Shown: positions 44,644 through 55,038, counted from the stretch's first letter. The stretch: DNA of 64,000 nt from Rickettsia helvetica (GCF_963970025.1 NZ_OZ018776.1:868001-932000); one strand, 5' to 3'. The notes: a model not told the origin generated them from the letters alone. Numbers and translations: made by a program.

Positions 44644-45816
44644 ATGCCTTCATTAAAGTCAAGTAAACGATACAATAAATATACTATTTTGCAAGTAGTT
44701 CCTGCTCTAGTTTCGGGAGGGGTTGAAAGAGGTACTATAGAAGTTGCAAAATATCTTAAAATTCTCGGTCATACTCCTATCATAATTTCAGCAGGCGGTA
44801 CTTTAGTTAAAGAGTTAGATAAGGAAGATATATTGCATATTGAAATGAATAGTAGCAGTAAAAATCCTTTTGTAATTCTGAATAATGCAAAATTGATAGC
44901 AGAAATAATCAAAAAATATAATGTTGATATAGTTCATACAAGATCAAGGGCACCGGCATGGAGTTCATATCTAGCAACAAAATGGACGAATGCTAAATTT
45001 CTAACTACTTTTCATGGGGTTTATAATATTCCAAATAGTTTTAAAAAATGTTATAATAGCATAATGCTAAAAGGCGAGAAAGTTATTGCCGTGTCTAATT
45101 TTATAAAACAACACTTGCTCGAAAACTATAAAATTGATGAAGATAAAATAGTAGTAATTGAACGTGGAGTGAATTGTGATTATTTTGATCCGGCAAATTT
45201 AACGCCCGAAAAACTTAAAAAATGTCGTAATAAATATGATGCACCGAGTAACGTGCCGATAATATTAATGCCTTCTAGAATGACAAGCTGGAAAGGGCAT
45301 CTTGTTTTAGTAGAAGCATTAAGTAAGTTAAAACATAGAGATTTTTATTGTTTAATGGTCGGTGATATATCTAGACATCCCAATTTTACTAATAGAGTAA
45401 AAGAGCTTATAGCTACTCTAAAACTTCAAAATAAAATTCAAATTTTCGGTAATGATTCGGATATAATAAACCTATACGGGATTTCCGATATTATCGTTTC
45501 TGCCTCAATCGAGCCTGAAGCTTTCGGTCGTACTATTATAGAAGGGCAAGCGATGGAGAAGCTTGTTATTGCAACTAATATTGGCGGTGCAGTAGAAACA
45601 ATAAATAATAATATAACCAGTTTCCACGTAGAACCAAATAATGCCGAAGCGTTAGCACAGAAAATCGATTATTGTTTCTCGATTTTAGGCACTGATACTG
45701 CTAAGAAAATCCAAGAAGCAGCAAGACATACGGTAATTAATAATTTCTCTCTTGATCTGATGCTAAGAAAAAACCTTGAAGTCTATAAAGAAATCTTAAA
45801 AAACTCCCATAATTGA
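44644..45816 (+). CDS. group 1 (GT4) glycosyltransferase
   Basis: A GT-B enzyme of 390 residues. The N-terminal domain begins ILQVVPALVSGGVERGTIEV with the acceptor-side loop GGVERG, and the C-terminal domain has LMPSRMTSWKGHLVLVEAL and the E-x7-E motif within EPEAFGRTIIEGQAMEKLVI. The latter is the nucleotide-sugar-binding signature of the GT4 family. It likely adds a sugar during LPS or O-antigen synthesis. The sugar is unknown. Confidence 0.92.
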   Translation: MPSLKSSKRYNKYTILQVVPALVSGGVERGTIEVAKYLKILGHTPIIISAGGTLVKELDKEDILHIEMNSSSKNPFVILNNAKLIAEIIKKYNVDIVHTRSRAPAWSSYLATKWTNAKFLTTFHGVYNIPNSFKKCYNSIMLKGEKVIAVSNFIKQHLLENYKIDEDKIVVIERGVNCDYFDPANLTPEKLKKCRNKYDAPSNVPIILMPSRMTSWKGHLVLVEALSKLKHRDFYCLMVGDISRHPNFTNRVKELIATLKLQNKIQIFGNDSDIINLYGISDIIVSASIEPEAFGRTIIEGQAMEKLVIATNIGGAVETINNNITSFHVEPNNAEALAQKIDYCFSILGTDTAKKIQEAARHTVINNFSLDLMLRKNLEVYKEILKNSHN

Positions 45817-45884
45817 ACACCTAGATTTAGTATATACTCATGATAAATGAAAAGTAGTCAAGTATATAGGGTTGAATAGAATAG

Positions 45885-48130
45885 CTATTCTCCTAATAAT
45901 TTTATTTCAGCATACAAATCTTCAAGATTTATATACTGATCATAAAAATTATTATAGTCATGAGATTTACCGTCATGATGCACTACAAGCATTAAAGTTT
46001 CCAGTAAAAATTCTTTTAAAGCTTGTTGTGCATTTTCTATAGATATTTTATTAAGATTGGCAAACACCTCGTCTAAAATTAATATTTTAGGGTTTGAAAT
46101 TATAGCTTTAATGATTCCAATTTTTTTCTTTTGACTGCCACTTGGTGCATTTATTACATCATAATTTTTATCACTTAAGTGCGTAATTAATGTACCTAGA
46201 TCTAATTTTATAAATAGTGTGTTAATTTTTTCTTCTAATGATTATTTATTACTTTTAATGATTGATTGATCAAGGCCTGAGGTTATTACTTCAAATAAAG
46301 TAGATTGAGCCGGTATGTAACTATTCTGATCAATAAATATTATTTTTGGATTTTGATAATGGGTAGGTATGGAAATTTCACCAACGCTATGGCATGGATC
46401 AGCAATACAATTTACTAAACTCTTTAAAAAAGTAGTTTTGCCTTTTCCTGAGGAAGCTGAAAGAAGATAATGTGCTCCTAATGTTAATACTAATTTTTCA
46501 AAACTCAAAATAGTTTTTTCTTCTATAATTAGGTTATAATCAGAAATTACAAGTTCATCATTTGTATCATTAGTAGACCATGTTATTCCTTTTTTATCCT
46601 CAGAAGAAATTGCCTCTATTAATTTTGTAATTCTCGCTTGTGATATAACTGCTCCACTAAAGATTATTTTTAATGAGGAACTTGTTAAGAATGGTTTTAA
46701 GGTTTCAAGCCAAGGATTAAGTAGTAGAGCTTGCTCAAGTGTAATTTCTCCATTTTTTACTTTATAAATATAGTAAAGTGATTTTATGAATTTATCTGAG
46801 ATATCTAGTATAGTGGTTATAGTATTTTTTATGCTATCTAAAAACAGCATTTTCTTTGATACTTCTTTTTTAGCTTTAAGTTGTTTGGCATATTGATTTT
46901 ATACAAATTGAGCAGATCAGTTAACAAGATATTTGAAGTATTAGATGATATATTTCTTACTATAGAAGCTTTATTTTCGTTAATTTTCTCCGCTTCTTTC
47001 CTGTAAGAAATATCTAGTTGATATAATATATTTAAAAATCCTTGCTTAATATTTTCAAACTCATTAAATATAATAGCTCCTGGAACTAAATTCATTATAT
47101 CTTGCAATGCAATAAGCTGTATAATTTTTTGAGTAGTTAAATTCCCTAATTGTAAAATTCCAATAGTGAAAGTATTATTAAGATCATTAAATAAATTATT
47201 AGTAATAGCTGCTATATCCTTTAATCCTAAGATTTTACTTTTATATTCCTCGTTTAGTAACAGTTCCAAAGCTTTTTGTTCAATTAAATCTTGAGTATTT
47301 TGTGTTAAAGAAGTTTTATATGATTGGAATAGTGTGCTTATTATATTTTTTCCACACTATAAAATACTGATTTTTGCTCCTTGAAAAACAAGAGGTCCTA
47401 TAGCAGCAGTAGGGTCCTGTATGAGTAAGGTTAATGCAATTATAATATGTATTGCCATCATTTCCGGTGTAGTTAATAAAACTACTATTTAATGCATGCT
47501 TCAATTAAATCTAAAACATTTGTTATAACCATATTTCTAATAATCCAATTATTAGAAATATGGTAAAATCCTTGGATTACATCTTTAATTTCATTTTTTG
47601 AATCATTTTTAAAATTGTTAGAAAGTATATTAGGATCAATTACCCTAATATTAGGGGTTAAGTTTGTCTGAATTTCTTTTAAATTTTCCTGATAATTTAA
47701 GAAATCAGTCCCATAATATGCTAAGCTCAATATTGCAGCTGTAGAAGTTAAATAAATTGGTACTGAATAATTAGGAAAAGCTGTGATGAGATTTATAGTA
47801 ATAGGGTAGATTAAACTTCCTTTAAATGTGGCAGAAGTAAGATAATGTTTCTGAAAATACCCTGCAGTTATTAAGATTTCATCAGCAAGAGTTGCCGAAA
47901 CAAAAAGACTGCTTCTCTCCTTTTATCCCATTTACAATAAAACCAGTTATACCGCTAATTATTAAATGCGTTCCATATGCTAACTTCTTGGAAAAGGTAG
48001 AAGCAACATTATTTTTATTAAAATTTACCTTATTAGATGAAATTATAGATATTATATCGTCTATATTATAGCCTAAGTTAGAAAAAGATTTTATTACCGG
48101 ATTTTTACGAAATAAAAAAGAGAATGCCAT
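45885..48130 (-). pseudogene. ABC transporter, permease-ATPase fusion, ruined
   Basis: About 2.2 kb of minus-strand frames form one decayed gene from ATG 48130. The N-terminal half reads as pieces of membrane domain (47882-48130, 47485-47730, 46838-47269). The ATPase half (46242-46850 and 45885-46240) has Walker A SASSGKGKTT (near 46430-46460), a signature reading PSGSQ instead of LSGGQ (near 46130), and Walker B KILILDEV (near 46078-46100). It has at least five breaks. The exact subfamily is not clear; the layout of membrane domain first and one ATPase last resembles ABC_membrane_2/YddA-type exporters. Confidence 0.72.
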
Positions 48131-48233
48131 AATTGTTAATTTTTATTAAAAATAATGACATTATATGTGCTTAAAAATAATAAGCAAGTAGAAACAATTA
48201 TTATACATGGGGCATTGTTTATTAAAAATAGAT

Positions 48234-48438
48234 ATCGTCATTGTGAGCAGGCGTTGTTGCGTGGATACCGATGTCATTCCCGCTTTCGCGGGAATGACAA
48301 TAAAGAGCATTTACTGATCCACGCAACAATGCCTTGCGAGCGACTGAAAAGAGCGTGGCAATCCATAAAAATAATAAAAAAATGCTAATCTTTAGCATTT
48401 TTATACTTCCTTGCTTCGTCAAAACTTACAGTTTTTCC
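48234..48438. repeat. nested composite palindromic repeat
   Basis: Three palindromes in one another or in series. GGCGTTGTTGCGTGGAT-type arm at 48250-48266 pairs with ATCCACGCAACAATGCC at 48317-48333. Their loop holds the perfect 28-base palindrome TGTCATTCCCGC-TTTC-GCGGGAATGACA (48272-48299). To the right is a GTGGCAATCCA arm and a hairpin TGCTAA...TTAGCA, then an arm ending GTCAAAACTTACAGTTTTTC. Confidence 0.8.
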
Positions 48439-48548
48439 TTAGCTCAGAAGTTAAATTCTTAACTAATCTATCTTTAACAAACATTGCCGAATTAGGTGAT
48501 AAGTCGCATTATAGTATAAAGAAAAAATGTAGGTGTAGGGAAGAAAAT

Positions 48549-48580
48549 AAAAAGGCAGATAAATAAAGCCTGCCTTTTTG
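48549..48580 (-). terminator. rho-independent terminator of rpsD
   Basis: Directly after the rpsD stop on the minus strand, AAAAAGGCAG pairs with CTGCCTTTTT around a loop of about ten bases, followed by a T-rich run on the transcript side (TTTTTATTTTC). Confidence 0.8.
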
Positions 48581-48586
48581 TAATTA

Positions 48587-49204
48587 TTAACGAGAATATA
48601 ACTCGATTACTAAATGAACTTCTGCTTCAAAAGGATATGGAATATCAGAAAGAGCAGGAATTCTTAAATATTTACCGGTTAATGAAGGTACATCAAATGA
48701 TAAATAGCCTGGTGTTGTTTGACCTTGTTTTGAAACGGATTCTTGGATAAGCGGTATTTGTTTTACGGATTCTTTAACTTCTATAACATCACCTTCCTTT
48801 AGTCGTATGCTTGCTATATCGGCTTTCTTACCGTTTAATTTAATATGTCCGTGTGAAACTAACTGTCTTGCAGCAAAAATAGTTGGAGCTATATTCATTC
48901 TATAAACTACCGTATCAAGTCTACTTTCAAGTAACCCAATAAAGTTTTCACCGGTATTACCTTTCATTTTTTGAGCAAGTGCAAAAATATTTCTAAATTG
49001 TTTTTCAGTGACGCGACCGTAGTGGCATTTTAACCTTTGCTTAGCTTTTAAATGTAAACCGTAATCTGAAGTTTTAATCATGGTATTGTGCCCATGTTGC
49101 CCGGGACGATAATTCCGTGTATTGAAAGCATCCTTGCTATCACCCCATAGACTTACCCCAAGTCTTCTACTAGCTTTATATTTAGAACGAACAATTTTTG
49201 TCAC
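48587..49204 (-). CDS. rpsD: 30S ribosomal protein S4
   Basis: S4 binds 16S rRNA first in the assembly of the small subunit. The 205 residues have the typical start TKIVRSKYKASRRLGVSLWG and the S4 RNA-binding motif (RLDTVVYRMNIAPTIFAARQ followed by LVSHGHIKLNGKKADIAS). Length is normal. It stands alone, followed by a clear terminator and preceded by a palindromic element. Confidence 0.97.
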   Translation of the reverse strand: MTKIVRSKYKASRRLGVSLWGDSKDAFNTRNYRPGQHGHNTMIKTSDYGLHLKAKQRLKCHYGRVTEKQFRNIFALAQKMKGNTGENFIGLLESRLDTVVYRMNIAPTIFAARQLVSHGHIKLNGKKADIASIRLKEGDVIEVKESVKQIPLIQESVSKQGQTTPGYLSFDVPSLTGKYLRIPALSDIPYPFEAEVHLVIELYSR

Positions 49205-49236
49205 TGATAATATCCTTAACTTTTATTTGAATTACA

Positions 49237-49361
49237 GCGTCATTCAGAAAGTTTGATACAAGCGAATTTTCTGACATTCGCCCTTGCTCACGTACTTTTT
49301 GTACGCTCCGTAGGCTCAGTCGACAATTCATCTTGTCTAAAGCTTTCCGAATCTAGCTTTG
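49237..49361. repeat. Rickettsia palindromic element upstream of rpsD
   Basis: GCGTCATTCAGAAAGTTTGA at the left and AAAGCTTTCCGAATCTAGCT at the right are the inverted ends; inner arms include CTCACGTACTTTTTGTACG. The complement matches the in-frame element in lpxB (17208-17327) over most of its length. It sits in the interval between divergent rpsD and ctaB. Confidence 0.82.
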
Positions 49362-49444
49362 TAAGAAAATATATACATTTCTTATATCAAAGTCAATCAT
49401 TGATTTTTAACCTAAAACTTTTTATACTTAAATAAAAAAATCGT

Positions 49445-50362
49445 ATGAGTTCTTCGGTAAAATCAATAAATTTAGGTAAAATAAATTACTCTCAGAGTAC
49501 AGTTAAAGACTATATATTATTAATGAAACCACGTGTGATGTCGCTTGTGATTTTTACGGGTTTTGTAGGTATGTGGATTGCTCCTTATTCCGTGCATCCT
49601 TTTATTGCTGTTATTGCTGTTGCTTGTATAGCTCTTGGGGCAGGTAGTGCTGGGGCAATTAATATGTGGTACGATAGAGACATCGATAGCTTAATGAAAC
49701 GTACTCAAAAAAGACCTATCGTCAGAGGTGCTATAGAACCTGATGAGGCTTTATCTTTTGGTTTAATAACGGGATTTTTTGCAGTATTTTTTATGGCTTT
49801 ATGTGTTAATCTACTTGCATCCTTTTTACTGCTATTCACTATTTTTTATTATATCTGTATTTATACTATTTGGTTAAAGCGTCGTTCTATACAAAATATC
49901 GTTATTGGCGGAGTATCGGGAGCATTGCCTCCTGTGATAGGTTATGCAGCGGTAAGCAATACTATATCTCTAGAGTCGATTATATTATTTTTGATTATCT
50001 TTATTTGGACACCGCCGCATTCATGGGCTCTTGCTTTATTCTGTAACGAAGATTATAAAAACTGTAAAGTACCGATGATGCCTGCCGTAAAAGGGACTTT
50101 ATATACTAAAAAACAAATTCTAATTTACAGCATTCTTTTATTTATTGTTTCGCTAATGCCTTTTTTTATCGAAATGAATAATTTTATATATTTAATAATT
50201 TCTGGTATTCTTGGGTTAGTATTTCTATATTATGCCGGTTCCTTATTCTATGATACTCCTGATAACAAACAAGCTAAACGATTTTTTGCCTATTCGATAT
50301 TTTACTTGTTTTTTATATTTTTACTTTTGTACTCAACTAACACTATATCCCCTATTAGCTGA
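49445..50362 (+). CDS. ctaB: protoheme IX farnesyltransferase (heme O synthase)
   Basis: CtaB/CyoE adds a farnesyl chain to heme B to give heme O, the precursor for terminal oxidases. The 305 residues form about nine membrane helices and carry the UbiA prenyltransferase motif NMWYDRDIDSLMKRTQKRPI with the aspartates that hold magnesium-pyrophosphate. Length is normal. A hairpin overlaps its 3' end. Confidence 0.95.
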   Translation: MSSSVKSINLGKINYSQSTVKDYILLMKPRVMSLVIFTGFVGMWIAPYSVHPFIAVIAVACIALGAGSAGAINMWYDRDIDSLMKRTQKRPIVRGAIEPDEALSFGLITGFFAVFFMALCVNLLASFLLLFTIFYYICIYTIWLKRRSIQNIVIGGVSGALPPVIGYAAVSNTISLESIILFLIIFIWTPPHSWALALFCNEDYKNCKVPMMPAVKGTLYTKKQILIYSILLFIVSLMPFFIEMNNFIYLIISGILGLVFLYYAGSLFYDTPDNKQAKRFFAYSIFYLFFIFLLLYSTNTISPIS

Positions 50363-50380
50363 GAGATAATAGTGTTGAGT
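50331..50380 (+). terminator. hairpin at the ctaB 3' end
   Basis: ACTCAAC-CACTAT at the left pairs with ATAGTG-TTGAGT at the right, with a central loop of about 16 bases. It covers the last coding bases of ctaB. The following T-run is weak, so it may be a stability hairpin. Confidence 0.45.
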
Positions 50381-50499
50381 TACTTTTATGGGAGATAAAA
50401 TTGAAACCCAACGTGAAGAAACATATCATAAGTTTATTTTCATGCAAGTGATTTTTTATTTATAACTGTAATTTTCAAATTTTATGCTTTTGTTTCGTA

Positions 50500-51247
50500 A
50501 TTTTGATAAGTAGGAAGAGTTAGAAGATATATCGGATTTGATTCCTGGGATCAACCTGTCATGCAACACACACTCCATCGTTGGATAAAATTACTCTTAA
50601 TACCGGCTTTATAACGTACAGCCTTGCCTCCGTATTCACTTACTTTATTTTCCTATATATTTGGTTGCCAAATTAAAGCTTCACTCTCCAATCTATTTGA
50701 GGCAATATTTCTTTCATGCTGCTTATCGTTATGCATTAAAAATATTCACCGCTTTTATTCTCTCGATAATTGTACTCGTCTTTGGCTCTAATATCTCACT
50801 CATCCTTACCAGCATCAAACTAAATCTAATCCTTATTTTGCTTTCAGGATTAAAATTAAGTAATTTAGGATTGACATATTTAGTAGCAAAAGTTGCTTTA
50901 GCATGTGGATGTTCTTTAGAGACATTAAATATCTTTAACTAATTAATGTGTTTCCAATGCAAACTTACATCGGTAGAACAACCTATATCATATGTCCAAT
51001 ATTTAGAATCTGTTTGATTGGAAATTTTAGTCGGCAAACTTGCTATGTGTTTATCCAATATGTCAAGTATTTGATCTATATTTTCATTTATATATAATAT
51101 CTCATAGTTATGACGCATAACATAACAATAACTATTTCTGCAACCTCCGGCACAGCCATATATGAAGTTAGGTGTTATGTAATCAGCTGATCTTCCATTA
51201 GGACGTACGTGCAAAGTTTTCGTATTTTGTACTATTTTTTTAACCAT
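50500..51247 (-). pseudogene. splB: spore photoproduct lyase family radical SAM protein, broken
   Basis: From ATG 51247 the frame gives LHVRPNGRSADYITPNFIYG and the three cysteines of the SPL family in CAGGCRNSYC (a CX3CX4C spacing). After WKHIN a TAG (50939-50941) replaces what is a tryptophan in relatives, and the same frame continues through EHPHAKATFATKYVNPKLLN and ILEPKTSTIIERIKAVNIF. Breaks follow near 50720, and further pieces (IWQPN, KVSEYGGKAVRYKAGIKS) reach about 50500. SPL enzymes repair spore photoproduct thymine dimers. The protein is truncated to about 102 residues. Confidence 0.85.
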
Positions 51248-51362
51248 ACGATTTTAAATTAAAGTTTATTTAAAATACTTACTTAGCTTTACAAACTTCA
51301 GATTTATTTACTTATCTTGAAATTGTAGTTATAAATTATTAATTACAAATATATCATAAGTT

Positions 51363-51842
51363 ATGGAAAAACCAAGCTATCTAAATTTTGATAATAAAAA
51401 TTATAAATGGAAAAATGATATTGATTATCGTAAATGCCCGGAAAGCTATAGAGTAGGTAAAGGTGAGCAAGGAGTATTGATTTGTCAACCATATAAAAAT
51501 GAAATTTTGCCTTATTGGAAGTTTAAAACTCCTGAAATTGCTAAAGAAAGTAGTGAAAGAATATATGAAATATTTTTAAAATACTTAGAGGATAATGATT
51601 TTGTTGGAGCTGATATGGCTCGTAAATATTTGCAGATGGGTTTTACTAGAAGTAGACGTTATGCTAATTATAAAGGTGGAAAAAAATATGATAAAGATCA
51701 TGATTATAAGAAATTAGAAAAAGGAAGAGGTGATCCAAAAAAAGTGAAAAGTGCCGATATATTTTTCAAAAAATGGCAAGAGGCAGAAGATAATAAGAAA
51801 TATAAAAAGATGACAATAGAATGGAAAAAACAATATGGGTAA
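51363..51842 (+). CDS. DUF4385 family protein
   Basis: A 159-residue soluble protein rich in lysine, tyrosine and charged residues. The N-terminal NYKWKNDIDYRKCPESYRVG and the middle EGxQ-like KGEQGVLICQPYKNEILPYW, followed by LQMGFTRSRRYANYKGGKKY, are typical of DUF4385, a small family without a known function found in bacteria and some phages. The frame is intact and has normal start and stop. No operon partner is evident. Confidence 0.75.
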   Translation: MEKPSYLNFDNKNYKWKNDIDYRKCPESYRVGKGEQGVLICQPYKNEILPYWKFKTPEIAKESSERIYEIFLKYLEDNDFVGADMARKYLQMGFTRSRRYANYKGGKKYDKDHDYKKLEKGRGDPKKVKSADIFFKKWQEAEDNKKYKKMTIEWKKQYG

Positions 51843-52009
51843 ATATTAGCTTAATAAAATAGAAATAACAATTTAGAGCTAACAACTAATAGATGTATAA
51901 GAGGTCCATTTATCGGCTCTATTTGTTATATTAAAATTTAGTCTTGCATTGATTAATGCTTTACCAAGTTAGTTTTTGTATATTATAGTAGATTAATAGA
52001 GGATAGATT

Positions 52010-52543
52010 ATGACTAAAGATGAAATTGTGAAGCTGTTTAAAAAATGTTTCGATCTTCATAATAGATATCAATATCAAGAAGAAAAAGACAATCTACGAA
52101 AATTCGTTGAAACTGATCCTGAAGAACTTTCAAATTTTATTGCAGCTTATAATAAAACTGAAAAATATAACAATAGGGAAGCTGAAGTTTTTCATAGCTT
52201 AAGTTCTATTTTAATGGAAAAACAACAAGATAATGCGATTAAATCATTAAAGAAAAAGCTATTGAACTAGATCCAAGTAACATACTACCACGAAGAGCTT
52301 TTTAATAAGTTACATAGAATAAATCCGGAGGAAGCACTAGCTTCTATCAAAAGAGCTATAGGGTTAAATCAAAATAGGAAATCACTATATGAAGACCTTA
52401 TTATTTTATTGAAAAAGGCAAATTATGGTGAAGAAGCAGCAAAAATTACTGAAGCAATTCAAGAGATCCCTAAAAACATACCTCATTTGGTATTAGATAC
52501 TGAGAGAAAAAATGATATTTCTCTTTTAGGATTAGAGTATTGA
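52010..52543 (+). pseudogene. TPR-like helical repeat protein, frameshifted
   Basis: The first frame (from 52010) encodes DEIVKLFKKCFDLHNRYQYQ and helical pairs typical of tetratricopeptide-like repeats. Frame changes near 52250-52310 lead through AIELDPSNI (a TPR end motif), then a frame with NPEEALASIKRAIGLNQNRK and ends at 52543. Reconstructed length is about 175 residues. Rickettsia carry many such short repeat proteins. Partner proteins are unknown. Confidence 0.7.
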
Positions 52544-52545
52544 TG

Positions 52546-55038
52546 TTAAAATAATTTCTTCAATCCTTTTTGTAGTAGTTTGTTTACAGGATCTGCTTGT
52601 TGGTTTTCCGGCGGATGGTTGTTTTGTTCTTCTGCATTTGTATCCTTTTTCTTTCTAAGACCCAAAGCATCTTTAATAATATTTTCAGGTTTCTGCTCTC
52701 CGCTTTTTAAGTCTTTAATAACACTATTAAACACATTTTTGACTAAATATGTTTGAAGGGCTTGAACATCCAATTTATGCTGCGGATTATTTATGAATCC
52801 GTATAATTTAACGGTTATAGGCGGTAAATCCGCAATAGTAACGCTTGTACTAATATCCATCATATATTGCGGTAAGTTAATTTGACCGCTTGCATTTGCT
52901 TTAGCAGGTGAAGCATCTAAACTACATTCATTTAAATTAAGTTTGCCTTGTGTTATATTTCCGCTTGCAATTAGATTTTTGAAAGATGTTGATCCGCCGC
53001 TAAAAGAGCTGTTAATAAGTCGCAATACTCCTTCGGTATTTTTAGCATTATTTACCGCATCTGCAATTCTGTTTAAATCAAATCCGCTTATTTTTCCGTT
53101 ATCGCTATTTACGTTAAAGTGTCCGTTTAGATTATTAATATATGTATAAACGCTATTACCGCGAGAAGTAAGATCCGCTTTAAAGCTTAGTCGCCCATCA
53201 GTTATTTTTATTTTACCCGATTGCGGAGTTAAATTTTTTAAGTAAGCATTTTTTAAATCGATTTTGATTGCAGCGTTTTGATCTTTTCCTGAACTCACAT
53301 AACCGGTGCTACTTAGTTCGCCACCGTAAATGCTCGCATTAACTGAAGTAATATTTAGCTTACCGCCGGTGATATTTAATGTTGCTTTTAAAGTATTTAT
53401 GATTAATGAGTCATTAGTTAATTTATCAATATTTGCGGCTAGTTGTCCTTTAATTTCATTTAAAAATCCTAAGTTAATAGGATTGTTTGACCAAGGAGAA
53501 TTATTTTTAGCTGTAGGTGTATTTTGAGTAGTAGGGCTACTAGTTTTACTTGGAGCAGCAGTAGGGTTATTGCTTGAAATAATTTTCTCCAAATTAACCA
53601 ATGGGCTATATAAGTTAAGGTTAAAATTTGGCTTCTGAGCTGCTAAATTAATATCGCCTTTAATAGATATATTAGTGTTAAAAGCAGATATTTTATTATT
53701 GATACGAAAAGTATCTTTAATTTTTTGTACTTCCCCGTTTAACTGCAATACCCCAATCTTACTTAAATTACTTACTCCCATAAGAGACATAAACGACTCA
53801 AAATTATTAATTTTTAGATTGTGAGAAATAGTTATATCTTGTGCTAAATTTTTAAGCTCAATATCTCCCGTTAGATTACTATTTGCAGCCGATAAATTAA
53901 TATTTTGCAGCTTTATTGCTTGGGAGTTATAAATTACATTAGAAGTCAGTATAAGTTTTTGATTAATAATAGGCGGTAGTTTATCGGTCTTTAGTTTTAG
54001 AGCATCAAGTATAGGTTTTAAACTATCAGCTTGTAGCACAATATTTGTCTTATCTAAATTAGTACTAATCTCGGTTATAATGTTACCAGGGTTTACAATA
54101 ATATTTGATTTTAGGTTATTACGCTCTATATCATAATTTGTATTTGCTAGTAATTCTATATTTGGATAATTAAGTCTGGCATCTTTGATAGTTATATTTT
54201 TATTATCGGCAGTAATTGCCGTAGTTAGCTCATAGTCATTTTGTAAGTCAGCCGGCATACCTAAAGTTTTAGTATTACCTTTAATATTTGCATTACCTAT
54301 AAAAGAATTATTTTCGCTATCAAACTTTCCTTCGATTTTAATTTTTTCACCGGCAAGATTAATATTGGCACTTAACGGAATTATTTTCCTGATTTCTTCA
54401 ATATTTCCATCTATATTAATCTGCTGTTCCAAAGCCTTTAAAGCTAAAGTAAAATCTATCGGTCCTTTAAGGCTTTTAATTTTAGTCTCTAAATTAATAT
54501 CGTTAAATATTTTCTCACTATTTTTTTCTATATAGATTACTTTGCCATCTATTATTTTAAAATGACTAATCAAAATAGGAAGTTCTAATTCAGTTTTAGT
54601 ATCAGTAGATTCTACAGAGCTGACGTTATTTATGTTAGGGTTATTATTAGATGTAACGAATTGCCAATTTTTTTGTCCGTTATTCAAGACTTCTAGATTT
54701 ATAATAGGTTTTTGTAAGGTTATAGAAGCTACTTCAATTGTTCCTCTAAAAAGAGGAAAAAGCCGCAATGAAGCTTTAGCACTTTCAACGGAAACTAGAG
54801 TAGGTTCCTTTGTGCCGTCTATTGATGATAATTTAATTTCTGATAACGAAATTGTAGGATTCGGTAATAAAGATAATTTTATATCGCCATTAATAGTTAA
54901 ATCTCTATTTATAGCCTCTTTGACTTTATCTATTATTACTCCTTTATAGTTATTTAAAGGAATAAAGAAAGGAATAACAATTAATAATAATATTATACTT
55001 ATAAGTATAATAAGTGAGTATTTTAAAGCTTTAGGCAT
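52546..55038 (-). CDS. AsmA family protein
   Basis: AsmA-like proteins are anchored in the inner membrane and span the periplasm; they help move phospholipids to the outer membrane or assemble it. The 830 residues have an N-terminal helix (about 6-28 from the chosen start), an AsmA domain with LTINGDIKLSLLPNPTISLS, and long beta-rich repeats ending in AsmA-type GKISGFDLNRIADAVNNAKN and a basic C-terminus. I chose ATG 55038, preceded by AGAAGG, over the upstream ATG. A second member of the family is at 56780. Confidence 0.88.
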   Translation of the reverse strand: MPKALKYSLIILISIILLLIVIPFFIPLNNYKGVIIDKVKEAINRDLTINGDIKLSLLPNPTISLSEIKLSSIDGTKEPTLVSVESAKASLRLFPLFRGTIEVASITLQKPIINLEVLNNGQKNWQFVTSNNNPNINNVSSVESTDTKTELELPILISHFKIIDGKVIYIEKNSEKIFNDINLETKIKSLKGPIDFTLALKALEQQINIDGNIEEIRKIIPLSANINLAGEKIKIEGKFDSENNSFIGNANIKGNTKTLGMPADLQNDYELTTAITADNKNITIKDARLNYPNIELLANTNYDIERNNLKSNIIVNPGNIITEISTNLDKTNIVLQADSLKPILDALKLKTDKLPPIINQKLILTSNVIYNSQAIKLQNINLSAANSNLTGDIELKNLAQDITISHNLKINNFESFMSLMGVSNLSKIGVLQLNGEVQKIKDTFRINNKISAFNTNISIKGDINLAAQKPNFNLNLYSPLVNLEKIISSNNPTAAPSKTSSPTTQNTPTAKNNSPWSNNPINLGFLNEIKGQLAANIDKLTNDSLIINTLKATLNITGGKLNITSVNASIYGGELSSTGYVSSGKDQNAAIKIDLKNAYLKNLTPQSGKIKITDGRLSFKADLTSRGNSVYTYINNLNGHFNVNSDNGKISGFDLNRIADAVNNAKNTEGVLRLINSSFSGGSTSFKNLIASGNITQGKLNLNECSLDASPAKANASGQINLPQYMMDISTSVTIADLPPITVKLYGFINNPQHKLDVQALQTYLVKNVFNSVIKDLKSGEQKPENIIKDALGLRKKKDTNAEEQNNHPPENQQADPVNKLLQKGLKKLF

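Noticed and set aside
49253..49435. ORF between rpsD and ctaB
   Set aside because: It lies mostly in a palindromic element and has no protein-like features.
50661..50942. Plus-strand ORF with apparent membrane helices
   Set aside because: The other strand reads as the continuation of the SPL-family gene (EHPHAKATFATKYVNP and ILEPKTS), so this is a shadow.
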